Under the pieces are notes generated by a model. That model made no database searches and had not been told where the DNA came from. It worked only from the letters and a program-made list of their open reading frames with translations. The position numbers were made by a program, and so were the translations under genes. Below are positions 13,175-22,636 of a stretch of 64,000 nt of DNA, in pieces (the stretch's first letter is position 1; every line of letters starts with the position of its first letter). The stretch is from Mortierella hygrophila. Taxonomy: Eukaryota; Mortierellomycota; Mortierellomycetes; Mortierellales; Mortierellaceae. The stretch covers positions 1 to 64,000 of the forward strand of contig JAAAXW010000072.1 in the NCBI GenBank assembly GCA_015680625.1, given 5' to 3'.

Positions 13175-14091
13175 TCAGAGTAATGCTGTTACCAATCCCT
13201 CAAGTTCTGCGCTGTTTCCTGTGGATTCCCGTGGCTCGCCATTAACATAAGCTGTGTAACGGATGGTGGTCGTTGGGAGGACCTCGATCTTTCCTCCAAA
13301 CTCATAGAACTCTGCGTAATTGACCAGGACAAAAGGGATAGTCGTGATGTTGCCCTTCTCCAGTGCCCTGGCACAAACGTGCATCTTGTGTTCTGCAATC
13401 TTGCCCCAACTGTTGTGTCATGTTCATGTGTCGTGTTTCGATTGTTGATGTTATGGTTAAATGAAAAACGCGCAGGCGGTTGTTGATGGTGAGTGGAGTA
13501 GAGGTGGTGACAACAACACAGGAGTAAAAACAAAAGACCACGAGGAGATGAAGAGAGAGAGAGGAAGAACGAAGAAGGTTTGGTTAGTCGCCGAGGATAG
13601 AAAATCTCCATGACATGGACAAAGGAAGTGGGCGTTTTTCATTCAATGACAAAAAATGAACACCAAAAGAGGGATACAAACGTATACAAAAAGTAAACAG
13701 AAAAGTAAAAAAAAAAGCCGCGGCATTCGATTCAGTCGATTTGGGTGTCCCGACTCTTCGACTCTTCTTGAATCGTTGAAAAATTACAGCCGCGCACAGC
13801 AAACTAAAAAAAAAATGCTCCGCCTTTTGCCCTCGTTTTCATCTACGTTTTACATTACAACACTTCTCTTTTCCTTCAATGTTCTGTTGCAATTGTTGTG
13901 ATGCGCAGTAGTGGTGGTGGCGGCGGCGGGAAAGAAACAAGAAAAAAATGAACCATTGGATATGAAAGTGACACTTACGGCATGGCGTAGCTGTAGTACA
14001 GCACAATGGCACGATTGAATTGGGAGAGGATGCCGTCGAGCTCCTCCTGGGACTTGCAGTTGACGATGATTTTCGAAGGTTGTGGGGTCAT
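13175..14091 (-). CDS. Small thioredoxin-fold protein lacking the CxxC motif
   Basis: Two exons, 14091-13979 and 13409-13175, joined in phase 2 to give 115 residues. Seen: an N-terminal beta strand followed by RAIVLYYSYAMPWGKIAEH, which lines up by eye with the FxAxWCGPCKxIAP active-site helix of thioredoxins, except that CGPC is replaced by AMPW. Then comes VLVNYAEF and a conserved cis-Pro-like segment VLPTTTIRYTAYVNGE. The predicted role is a redox-inactive thioredoxin-like binding protein; that is inference from fold pattern only. The single intron (569 bases) interrupts the would-be active site. Codon use resembles its neighbours. Product function unknown. Confidence 0.72.
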
Positions 14092-14888
14092 CTTGTATGA
14101 ACGAAAAAGGGAAGAAAGTAGACTTGATTTTGGATCTTCAGGGACGAGATAGAAGGACCGAAGATGCGTGAAATGAAAAAGAGCGGGAGGGTGTGTAACG
14201 TTCGGACGGACGGGATAGATTGGACTGAGGAGGGAGAAGAACCGCGATAACGGCAGACAGGCGGACGGACAGGGTAGTAGGGATAGGGGTTATGGGAGTT
14301 TTCTTGTGTTTTGTTTTATATTGAAGAGGAGTATTGAATTATGCAGAACGAAACAGAAAGGGGAGAATTAAGATGATTAAGATGAATAAGATGCGAAGGA
14401 GAAGAAGCGGGAAGGGTTTGAAAGAGAGTGCGAATGCGGGTGGATGGGTGAATAAGGGGGGGTGAGAGGGTATTTGTGTTTGTGATTGTGTATGCGAGTG
14501 AGAGAGGGGATATGAGAGTGAAAGAATGAATGAAAGAGAGTGTGTGTGAGAGAGAGAGATAGATGAAATGAAAAATGAAGAGAGAGAGGTGAAAAAAAAG
14601 AGAGATGAGATCTTTCTTCTTTTATATGTGGCCCCTTAGTTGGACTTTATACTTCTTTGTTGGCCTGTCGGATTGCTTGTTCGCCCATGGGTGAACAATT
14701 GCATTCAAATGGACGATGTATGGCGCGTGAGTGCTTTAAGTCAATCCATGGCTGTGTAATGGTTTTACACTGTGCCTCTTTGTCATTGTCGAAAATGCTC
14801 ATCCAGCAAAACGTAACATCGCGCTCACTCCTTTTTCTTTCCGTTTCTCTTTTTCTTTTCTTATCATTCGCATCTTTTCGTTTCCCTT

Positions 14889-14922
<34 letters not shown>

Positions 14923-16594
14923 CCCCTTCACTCTCCTCTCTCTCCCACTCACATTACACATCATCCAATTGATACATTGACACAGCAGCACTGCACATTC
15001 TCTAACACGTCCCAACCCTTGTTTTCTTACAAATGACCCGCCTTCGGCATTACGATCCGTTTTTATATCATTAATGCCAATACGTCTCATCGTGTCCTCC
15101 TACTCCTCTGTCTTCCTCCTATGCCTGCAGCTGCATAGCGAAACGGAAACTGGCCCAACAAGCAAACAAGGATGTAACAACAACAAACCAAGCTCTCGTC
15201 CCTCTTTGAGTCTGCCGCTCTTTTTTTTATTCAAGGGTTGTCAAAGACGAGCGAGCGAGAAAAAAAAACATACACAAAAAAGGAGTTGGAGTCCCTTTGG
15301 CTTTGTCATCCTTTGAGCGTTTGAATTCTCTTGCTTTTGCAAAAGTGCTCTGTAACCTCCTTCTTCCGAGATCGGTTTGTACTTCCCCGTGTGAGAAAAG
15401 AGTAGTGCGAGGGTCCATCTCTCTCCGTTATATATGTAATGCTCAACAATTAGCTATGTAAGGATCATTGGTAAGGAAACAGCAACGACAAAAACAAAAC
15501 GAGAGAGAGAATGAGCATTCCAAGGACGATTTCTAAGGATTGCCTTCTCTCAGTTATTTTCTTTTTCTCTCCCCCTCCTCAGAAGAGTATCTTCTTCTCT
15601 TCTTCATCTTCTCACTTTCTCTCGCTCTCTCAGGGTGCAAAAGGCTCCATAATGACACAGCTCCTTGGAAACAAAGCAACAACAACAAAAGGATACACTC
15701 CCCAAGGGTCCAATCGCGACAGCTCCAAGAAATCCTACTCCAAGACTATTTGATTCTGTTCACTTTCTCTCCACTCCAGCAAACCCGTAATCACTTCTTC
15801 GCTGTCCTGTCCTTGACTCCCTCGCTCTTCCTGCCTGACCGACCTACTTGTCCGGAAGCTTGCCTTCTTTCCTTGCTGCCTTGAGTTAAATAACCCCGCA
15901 TAACTTCGATCGCGGCTCAGTCTTTTGCGCCTTTTATGTGAGTACGCCCTTGAGCAACACGTTCAAAGTGGTCTGGACCGCCATCGAACATTTCTCTTAA
16001 TTGTTTTTTCTCTCGCGTATTTTTTCTAATGCTCTCAAAAATAGACAACAACACAGCTGTTGGACAGTCTTGGTAATGAATGCTTTTTAGGACACTTTTT
16101 CTTTCGGCAAATAAGAAAAAAGGGGCGGTGTACACAAACTGATACTTTGGTTGGACGCGGGACATGAGACACACGGGGGTAGGAGAGGACCCCGACCAAA
16201 GGAATGCAGCTCGATGTTGATGCTGTTAGTTTTTTTTTGCTATGCTGCATTGTAGCCGATAAGCTGACTTGACATTAGCAAGCATATGCATTGTCATATC
16301 CGCACTTGTAAGCCAACCGGTGTCCTGTAAATGCACCTTGGAACATCCTACATAATCGCGATTTTACAAATCTGTTTATTGTTGTCGTATTCTGCAAGAG
16401 CTTGTTTTATGTTGTGCATCGGCTGGGTAACAAAGGGTTACTGCATAATACAAAGCTCCACTCCGCAAGTGTCACAGGAACTAAGAAAAATACATAGATG
16501 CATATTGGTGACGATAAAGCAAAGGTCATAATCCGTCCGTCAGGGCTCCTTTTTTCGTTGTTGTTGTTGATATCGTAGGTTTCCCTTCTTGCAT
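14092..16594. other. 2.5-kb intergenic region with GA/CT microsatellites
   Basis: 14100-14620 is purine-rich on the plus strand, the C/T-rich leader of the thioredoxin-fold gene, and degenerates into GA repeats near 14540-14590. A (CT)14 run lies at about 14892-14919. The remaining frames are short, low-complexity and mostly lack an ATG. The right end is the 3' flank of the coiled-coil gene. Confidence 0.5.
14892..14919. repeat. (CT)n microsatellite
   Basis: About 14 uninterrupted CT units in a pyrimidine-rich spacer. No gene boundary is close enough to assign it a promoter role. Confidence 0.9.
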
Positions 16595-17795
16595 TCAAGA
16601 GTCTTTCCCGCCAAAGATTGCAAACGCGCTCTTCATTGCGTTCAGGAATGACAGGATCTGCTCCTGCAGGAGTTCTTGAGGGAAAACGCGTAAATTTGTT
16701 GTTGTTGTGAAAACAAAAGAAAAAAAAGATATCATGAGTATATCCGTGAACCCAGCCTCCTTGTTGTTTGTTTGCCTCCTTCTTTGTGTTATGATGTCCT
16801 AGGCAACAAGAATAACAAATAAACATACTACCTTGGTCCTTCTCCTGTAGGGCAATGGTTTTGTGGTTCGAGTCAAGGATTTCCTCGATCTGTTCGTACT
16901 GCTGAGTGAGGTACTCGGACAACATCCACTGGAGTTCCGCATTCACAGCATCTAGTTGCTGGATGATCCCTACACGAGTTGAAGCGCTTTTGAGTTAGAT
17001 TAGGCAGGAACCAAAAAATAATAATATGGTGGCGCTCCTTTTTGAGGATGTCCTGAACCCCAAAAGAGCTAAATTTTCCTTTGCAGTCTTACCATGAAAC
17101 TTCTTGACAGTAGTAGACCTGTGCTCGGTAACTAAGTCTGCCAACGGTTCGGGGTCGAACGCAGGACACTCCGTGAGAGACCGCTCGACTGCGTTATCTC
17201 CTACAGTTGCCAATGTGATACGATCCTCTTGACCAGTCCTATCGTTGTTGGAGGCATGCCTGTCAGTGGTCACGATGAGGCTCGGTCTGCGTGAGCGAAT
17301 ACCTCTGGCGACGACGACGGGGATCGGTGTGACAGGCGAGGGCGGATGAGGTTCTTGTTTGCTTGAAAGAAGCTTGTCCGGGGTGCATGGTGCTGTTGCT
17401 ACCCTGTCCTTTCTTTGTTGTCGATGGTCATTTTCTGGAGAGGCCAAATACAATATGCTATCGTTGCGGATCTCGGTCTCTGGCATCGCGGCCTCAGGAC
17501 CGAGGAAGGTCAAAGTCTCCAAGGTAGTAGTGGACGCTGTGACATATCGTGCTGTTGAGGGATCTATAATCGTCAAGAAAGTAGGGGTTACTGGTTGAAC
17601 ATACTAAAAAAGTGAGGTCTGAGCATCATTACAGTTGAAGATAGAGCTTGTTGTTTTACAGGTGTTGGTGATCTCCTCCTGGAGCAAGACTCGGTTGCCA
17701 TCATTGAGGGTCTCGCTGGTTTTCCTGTTTGTATCGAGTTCGGAGGTGTTCTTGGTCTCAGAAGGGTCGACATGGGGCATGGTCTCAGTCGTCAT
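16595..17795 (-). CDS. Unknown protein with C-terminal coiled coil
   Basis: Four exons: 17795 to 17633 (or 17660), 17563-17093, 16969-16832, 16674-16595; all introns are phase 1. About 283 residues with the longer first exon. I do not recognise the family. Seen: residues 1-210 are Ser/Thr/Pro-rich and probably disordered; the C-terminal 70 residues, encoded over three exons, form an amphipathic helical region (IIQQLDAVNAELQWMLSEYL, then YEQIEEILDSNHKTIALQEK, then a helix ending IFGGKDS). Two phase-1 donors (gtaatg, gtaaaa) fit the first exon equally well, so 9 residues are uncertain. The ATG at 17795 is the nearest start to the PLD gene, which diverges 432 bases away. Small coiled-coil subunits of tethering or lysosome-positioning complexes look like this, but no specific call is justified. 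Confidence 0.6.
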
Positions 17796-18227
17796 GGTAG
17801 TATGTATACCTGCGGCCGGAATAGAGGTGAGGTGAGCAGAGGGGGAAAAGGGAAAAAGAAAGTTTGACCGAAAGAACAATTTGGGTGGACCGGACCCATG
17901 TCCCGCTGGATAATAGAACAATGATGAGACAGTCACTTTCTGCTCTCCTGTCACAGGGGTCAATGCTTAGCCATCATCTCGCACACTGCATCGCAACAAA
18001 AACAAAAAGCAGGGTCACTCCAATGCTTTCTTGTTGCTTGCAATTGATATTGAGCATCTGGCTGTTGTTCTCACGCCATCCTCCGCGCTATTTTTTCTTT
18101 TCCTTGTTCATTCTTATGCCTACTCTGTTTCTTCCTTCCTTTCTTCCTTTTCTTTCTTTCTTTCTTCTCTTCTCTACACCCCATCCACCTCTCTTCACAC
18201 CCCCTCCTACTCACATACCTGCACAGC
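17796..18227. promoter_or_regulatory. Divergent intergenic region (coiled-coil gene / PLD gene)
   Basis: 432 bases between the starts of two divergently oriented genes, so both promoters must lie here or overlap. The plus-strand side (18095-18215) is a dense C/T tract typical of this genome's leaders. No TATA-like element is obvious. Assignment is by position only. Confidence 0.45.
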
Positions 18228-19412
18228 ATGAACGCCGCATACTCCTCCGTCGTCTCCGTCTCCATCGAGGGTCGTACCACCCATGAGCAGTTGACTCACA
18301 CCTACGAAAGCCATATCGAACGTCACGGTTCCTCGCCCTCGCTCCAACAGTTATTCGAGACCGCGCGCGATGCTGCTTCCAGCGATCAAGACCGTGCTGT
18401 GGTAAGAATCCATAAATCAACCCTTTGTCCCTTCCTCAGCTTCAATGAGGCCATGGACATTGTCAGAGCAATTGCACTCACTGGTTTCACTTTCCGTTGA
18501 GCATAGATTTCGTGGCTCGAGTCCGCCATCGCCAAAGAGTCTGGACGTGACAGTGACGACGAAGTCCCCTCAACTCCATCTCACCATCACTTGATCAGCC
18601 ACCTTAAAGAGCACCACGACGAACACCACAAAGCCAAAAACGGTATCTTCATCAGTCCTATCTTCTTCCCATCCGAGGAGAGCTATGGCAACTTTATCAA
18701 GACGCTGGGCAATGCCAAAAAGTCGCTGGATATCTGTGTGTTCACCATCACTGACAACGACACTGCCAACGCTGTCATTCAGGCCCATGAGCGAGGTGTT
18801 CGTGTGCGCATTATTTCCGATGACGACAAGGTGAGCTCTTCCCCTCCCTTCCCTTCGCTTTCCTTCCCCTCGCTTTCCTTCCCCCCCTTCTTGCTCTTTT
18901 CCAATTGCATGATATATTGGAAAAGTATTGCGGCGGTCTAACCCAGGTGCGCTTATTTCTATTATTTGGTTTTCTGGATATTTATTTTCCCTCTAGGCTG
19001 ATGACTTGGGTGCTGATGTCAAGCGTTTTGCCAGGGACTACGACATCCCAACACGTGTTGATGGAAGGTAAACAAACCATGTCCTCGTTGTTCGTTTCTT
19101 TCTTTTTTCCTGCATTGCTGTATCGCTGATGGTCTCATCTTTTCCTTTACAATGTCAACCCGACTATGTGCATGCACTGACGGTTTCTTCTTCTTGTGTT
19201 TCCCCTGTTTACTCAATAGCCCCTCGCACATGCATCATAAGTTTGCTATCATTGACGATGCGCTTGTGATGACTGGCTCGTACAACTGGACAAAGGGGGC
19301 TCGCTACCAGAATCGTGAGGACCTCTGCCTGACCAATTCCGCCAAGGCTGTGGGTGCTTTCAAGGATGAGTTTGAGAAGCTGTGGGACCTCTTTGAGGCC
19401 TTTCAGGTGTAG
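18228..19412 (+). CDS. PLD6: PLD6-like phospholipase D family protein (single HKD)
   Basis: Four exons: 18228-18401, 18507-18830, 18997-19067, 19220-19412; 253 residues. Seen: ISPIFFPSEES, a core strand SLDICVFTITDND, a helix ERGVRVRIISDDDKAD, and one complete HxKx4D motif HHKFAIID within MHHKFAIIDDALVMTGSYNW, followed by EFEKLWDLFE. Single-HKD enzymes of the PLD6/Zucchini type work as dimers, cleaving cardiolipin or single-stranded nucleic acid at mitochondria; this is family knowledge. Unlike animal PLD6, no N-terminal membrane anchor is visible. The first 60 residues are polar and the lead HHxxxHHKAK region is His-rich, so location is uncertain. It diverges from the coiled-coil gene and is followed 199 bases on by HPRT. 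Confidence 0.87.
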
Positions 19413-19611
19413 TCTGGAGAGAAAGAATAAAAAAAGGCCCCTGCCCTTATTAGTGCTCATTGTATTTGTATAGCCCTTAACCAAGGTGACTGCCGATCTA
19501 TCCTCTGCAGAGCCACACGGAGAATAGAAAAAAAAACTTTTGTTTGCTCTCTCTTTCTTTCTCAAACCGCATCATCTTCCTCCCTTCACCCATCGAATCA
19601 ACTTGCGCATC

Positions 19612-20390
19612 ATGGACCCCAAAATGTGGATCGACATCAACGCAGAGTCATTTCAGTACTCTCTTGACCATTTTGTTATTCCTGACCACTACGAGACCGC
19701 CCTCTCGAGCGTACTGATTCCCCATGGAGTGATCATGGACAGAGTCGAGAAACTCGCCAAGTTGATTGTCCAGGAGGCCACCGGTCCCCTTGTCGTCTGT
19801 TGTGTGCTCAAGGGTGGTCACCAGTTCTTTGCCGACCTCGTCAACTACATCAAGAAGAACGTCACCCGTGGCGGAAACTCGGTCCCCTTAAGCCTCGAGT
19901 TCATCAAGGTCAAGTCTTACAACAACGACGTCTCGGGCGACGTCAAGTTGTCCTTGACCGACGACGAGTGCAAGGAGTTCGAGGGAAAGGTTAGCACCCC
20001 ACACGAAATGTTTAAGTGTTTTTTTTTTTTCTTCCTTATGCAAAGGCAGAAATACAGCTACAAACAAACAACTAATTGACTGGGCTGTCTCAATTGCTTT
20101 TGCTGGAATAGAACCTCTTGATTGTTGAGGATATCATTGATACTGGAAAGACCATGGTTCAGTTGTTGGCCAAGTTGAAGAAGTTTTCGCCCGAGTCGGT
20201 TAAGGTTGCATCGTTGTTGATCAAGAAGACCCCTCTCTCGAACGGATACATCCCCGACTATGTTGGATTCGCCATCCCGAATGCCTTTGTTGTTGGATAT
20301 GCATTGGACTACAACGAGTACTTCCGTGATCTCGACCATATTTGTGTTATTAGTGAACACGGAAAGGAGAAGTACGCCGTCAAGAACTAG
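19612..20390 (+). CDS. HPT1: Hypoxanthine-guanine phosphoribosyltransferase
   Basis: Two exons, 19612-19989 and 20112-20390; 218 residues, the same length as human HPRT. The enzyme transfers phosphoribose from PRPP to hypoxanthine or guanine in purine salvage, in the cytosol. Seen: VIPDHYETALSSVLIPHG, the PPi-loop region VVCCVLKGGHQFFADL, the flexible-loop region FIKVKSYNND, the diagnostic PRPP-binding motif LLIVEDIIDTGKTM at the start of exon 2, the base-binding segment IPDYVGFAIPNAFVVGYALD, and DYNEYFRDLDHICVI near the end. The frame is open upstream of 19612 but only from TTG, so ATG 19612 is the start, directly behind a C/T-rich leader. Nothing is missing. Confidence 0.97.
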
Positions 20391-20642
20391 AGACCTTAGA
20401 TAGAACAGACAAACCCTTTGTATACATACACACATCAAATGCATCATTTATTTTTCTGATACGTCATCCAGGATAGTTTTTTAAGCTGGCCAAAAAAAAA
20501 AGAAAAAAGTACAGCTTCAGTGCTCTTTTTTCACTTTGCACGCTCCTTTCTTTCTTCCTTCCTTTCCTTCCCTCTCCTTGCTTTCATCACCCGATCGCCA
20601 ACCGACTCCACCCTTTCATCACGCTTCTTCACACTGACGATC

Positions 20643-22067
20643 ATGGGAGCCGCCAACATTGAGCAGGACATCCTCGACCTCAAAAAGTCGTTACAGGATG
20701 CACAAAGCAAAGGAAGCACAACGGTACGCGGATAAACAGTGAATCCTTGGCGCTTTGCAAGTGCCACTCCTTCCTTCACTTTTAACATACAGCGCTTTCG
20801 CGCCGCATATTTATGTTCGTCCGTTGTCCAAATGCTGTTGGTGGTACTATTATCAACCCTTTTTTAACCCACGCGACATATTATTTAGACCTTGCTTGAT
20901 CTCCTCCGGCAATTAAGCAAGTTCACAGTCACTGCAGCACTTCTTCGGGTAAAGAAATAACGGCTGCACAATCATCACATTCAACAGGCCCATTTCTACT
21001 TTTCTGGGGTATTCAAGAATAACGTTCTTAACGGATCAAAAACTACTTTGCTTTTGGATAACTATACTCGATAGAAAACAGAGATGGGCTTGTTCGTCAA
21101 CAAAATGAAGACTCACGCCGATAACGAAGTTTCGAGGCTGGCCAAGGACATCGTACGGAATTGGAAGGCACAGGTCACAAAGGAGGCTGCATCCCCTTCA
21201 TCAGCAACATCGTCCTCTACTACAACCACCGCAGCTACTGTCAAGGTGGAAGTCTCAAAGTCAGGATTGTCCGTCAAAGCATCTTCGACCACTACTACTA
21301 CCTCTTCCTCCACTTCATCACGCCCGACAGTGGAAACAAAGTCCTCGGCTGGTCAAATTCAAAGCTCCTCACGCGACGGTTCATCGGCTGCCAGCTCTCC
21401 CAGGACTCCAACAGAGACAGGGAAAGACAGGACAGTGAGATCTGACGGCGTTCGTGTCAAGACAACAGGAAATGATGTTCGCGACCGGTGCATTGAGATG
21501 CTGTACCAGGCCCTCGGAACTAACTCTAATGCTGGTAGGTTTTCATTTATCTCAGCTAGTGTGATATTCTTCTCTGAAGGCCAAAGTGTTTACAGTTGCC
21601 ATCGTCTTTCCGACTCATATTTTTCTCCTATAGAATCGGAGCGACTTCTCAAGAAGGCTACCAACATCGAATCTATTGTGTTCAAGAACCTTTCTCCAGA
21701 CGGCTCTCCAAGCCAAAACTACAAGGCCAAGATCCGATCGTTCTTTATGAACTTGCGCGACAGGAATAACCCAATGCTGCGGGAGGCTGTTGTCAGTGGT
21801 GATGTGAAGGTCGAGGACTTTTGTGAGTATACGACACAGGACATGGCTTCGGCAGAGGCCAAGGCCCGTGACCGTGAGCTTCAGCTGCAGAACATGTTTG
21901 CGGCCAAGGGAGCTGAACCCCAGCAGGCTGAGACGGATATGTTCAAGTGCGGCAAGTGCAAGGGGCGCAAGTGCAGATATTACCAGATGCAGACCCGCTC
22001 TGCTGATGAGCCTATGACGACGTTCGTTACCTGTATCAACTGCGACAACCGCTGGAAGTTCTCATAA
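20643..22067 (+). CDS. DST1: Transcription elongation factor TFIIS
   Basis: Four exons: 20643-20723, 20889-20948, 21075-21534, 21634-22067; 344 residues. TFIIS binds stalled RNA polymerase II and stimulates transcript cleavage. Seen: an N-terminal LW-type helical domain (residues 1-78) with LRQLSKFTVTAALLR and VNKMKTHADNEVSRLAKDIV; a Ser/Thr-rich linker (80-135); the central domain with RDRCIEMLYQAL, IESIVF, YKAKIRSFFMNLRDRNNP; and a C-terminal zinc ribbon with CGKCKGRKC, the invariant acidic hairpin RSADEPMTTF, then CINCDNRW. The acidic pair needed for cleavage stimulation is intact. The second exon is only 60 bases. The last two exons carry all catalytic parts. Confidence 0.96.
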
Positions 22068-22636
22068 AGCGGTGCTGCTACCGTGATCCCTCGCCATAAG
22101 GCAAATTGCATCTCACATATCATGAAAAAACATAGTAAAAAATATCACAGAAACCTTCGCCATTTTGTGTCAATTTATTTATCTATTTTCATGCCTTTTG
22201 TCTTTTTCTATGATTATCTTTTTCATTTCTCTGTTTCTCTCTCTCTCTCTCTTTCTTTCTTTTCTCTTCGCCATCTCACATCTTGTCTCCACTCGCCACC
22301 ATTCGTACCCATTCGCCCTCGCTTCATCATCTGAGGGCATTGCTCGACAACAGCAACACTCACATCGTTCCAAGACTGTCGCCAGCCATTCATCACTGGA
22401 CAGGACCCTTGTGCCGACACAGACAGACGACGACGACATTCGCGCCCTTGCCTTCATTTCTGTCAAGTCGCACTTCACCAAACACCCCACGCCGCTTCAC
22501 CGCTTCGACCCTGACTTGGCGCCAACTCACCTCTCTTCCAATTGCACAGAGAACGTACTCTGCCTTCCGACCAGTCGCACTTCTATCCACAGAAGGTGCT
22601 ACAGGACACGCTAGATCGTCAAATACCCTTAGACCC
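22068..22636. other. Spacer between TFIIS and APP1-like gene
   Basis: 3' flank of TFIIS followed by the C/T-rich leader of the APP1-like gene, with a CT-dinucleotide run near 22230-22253. An open frame enters the next gene from 22283 but has no ATG before 22637, so it is treated as leader. Confidence 0.55.

Noticed and set aside
22283..22636. Possible 118-residue N-terminal extension of the APP1-like protein
   Set aside because: The extension begins at TTG with no ATG and reads like C/T-rich leader; the first ATG is 22637.
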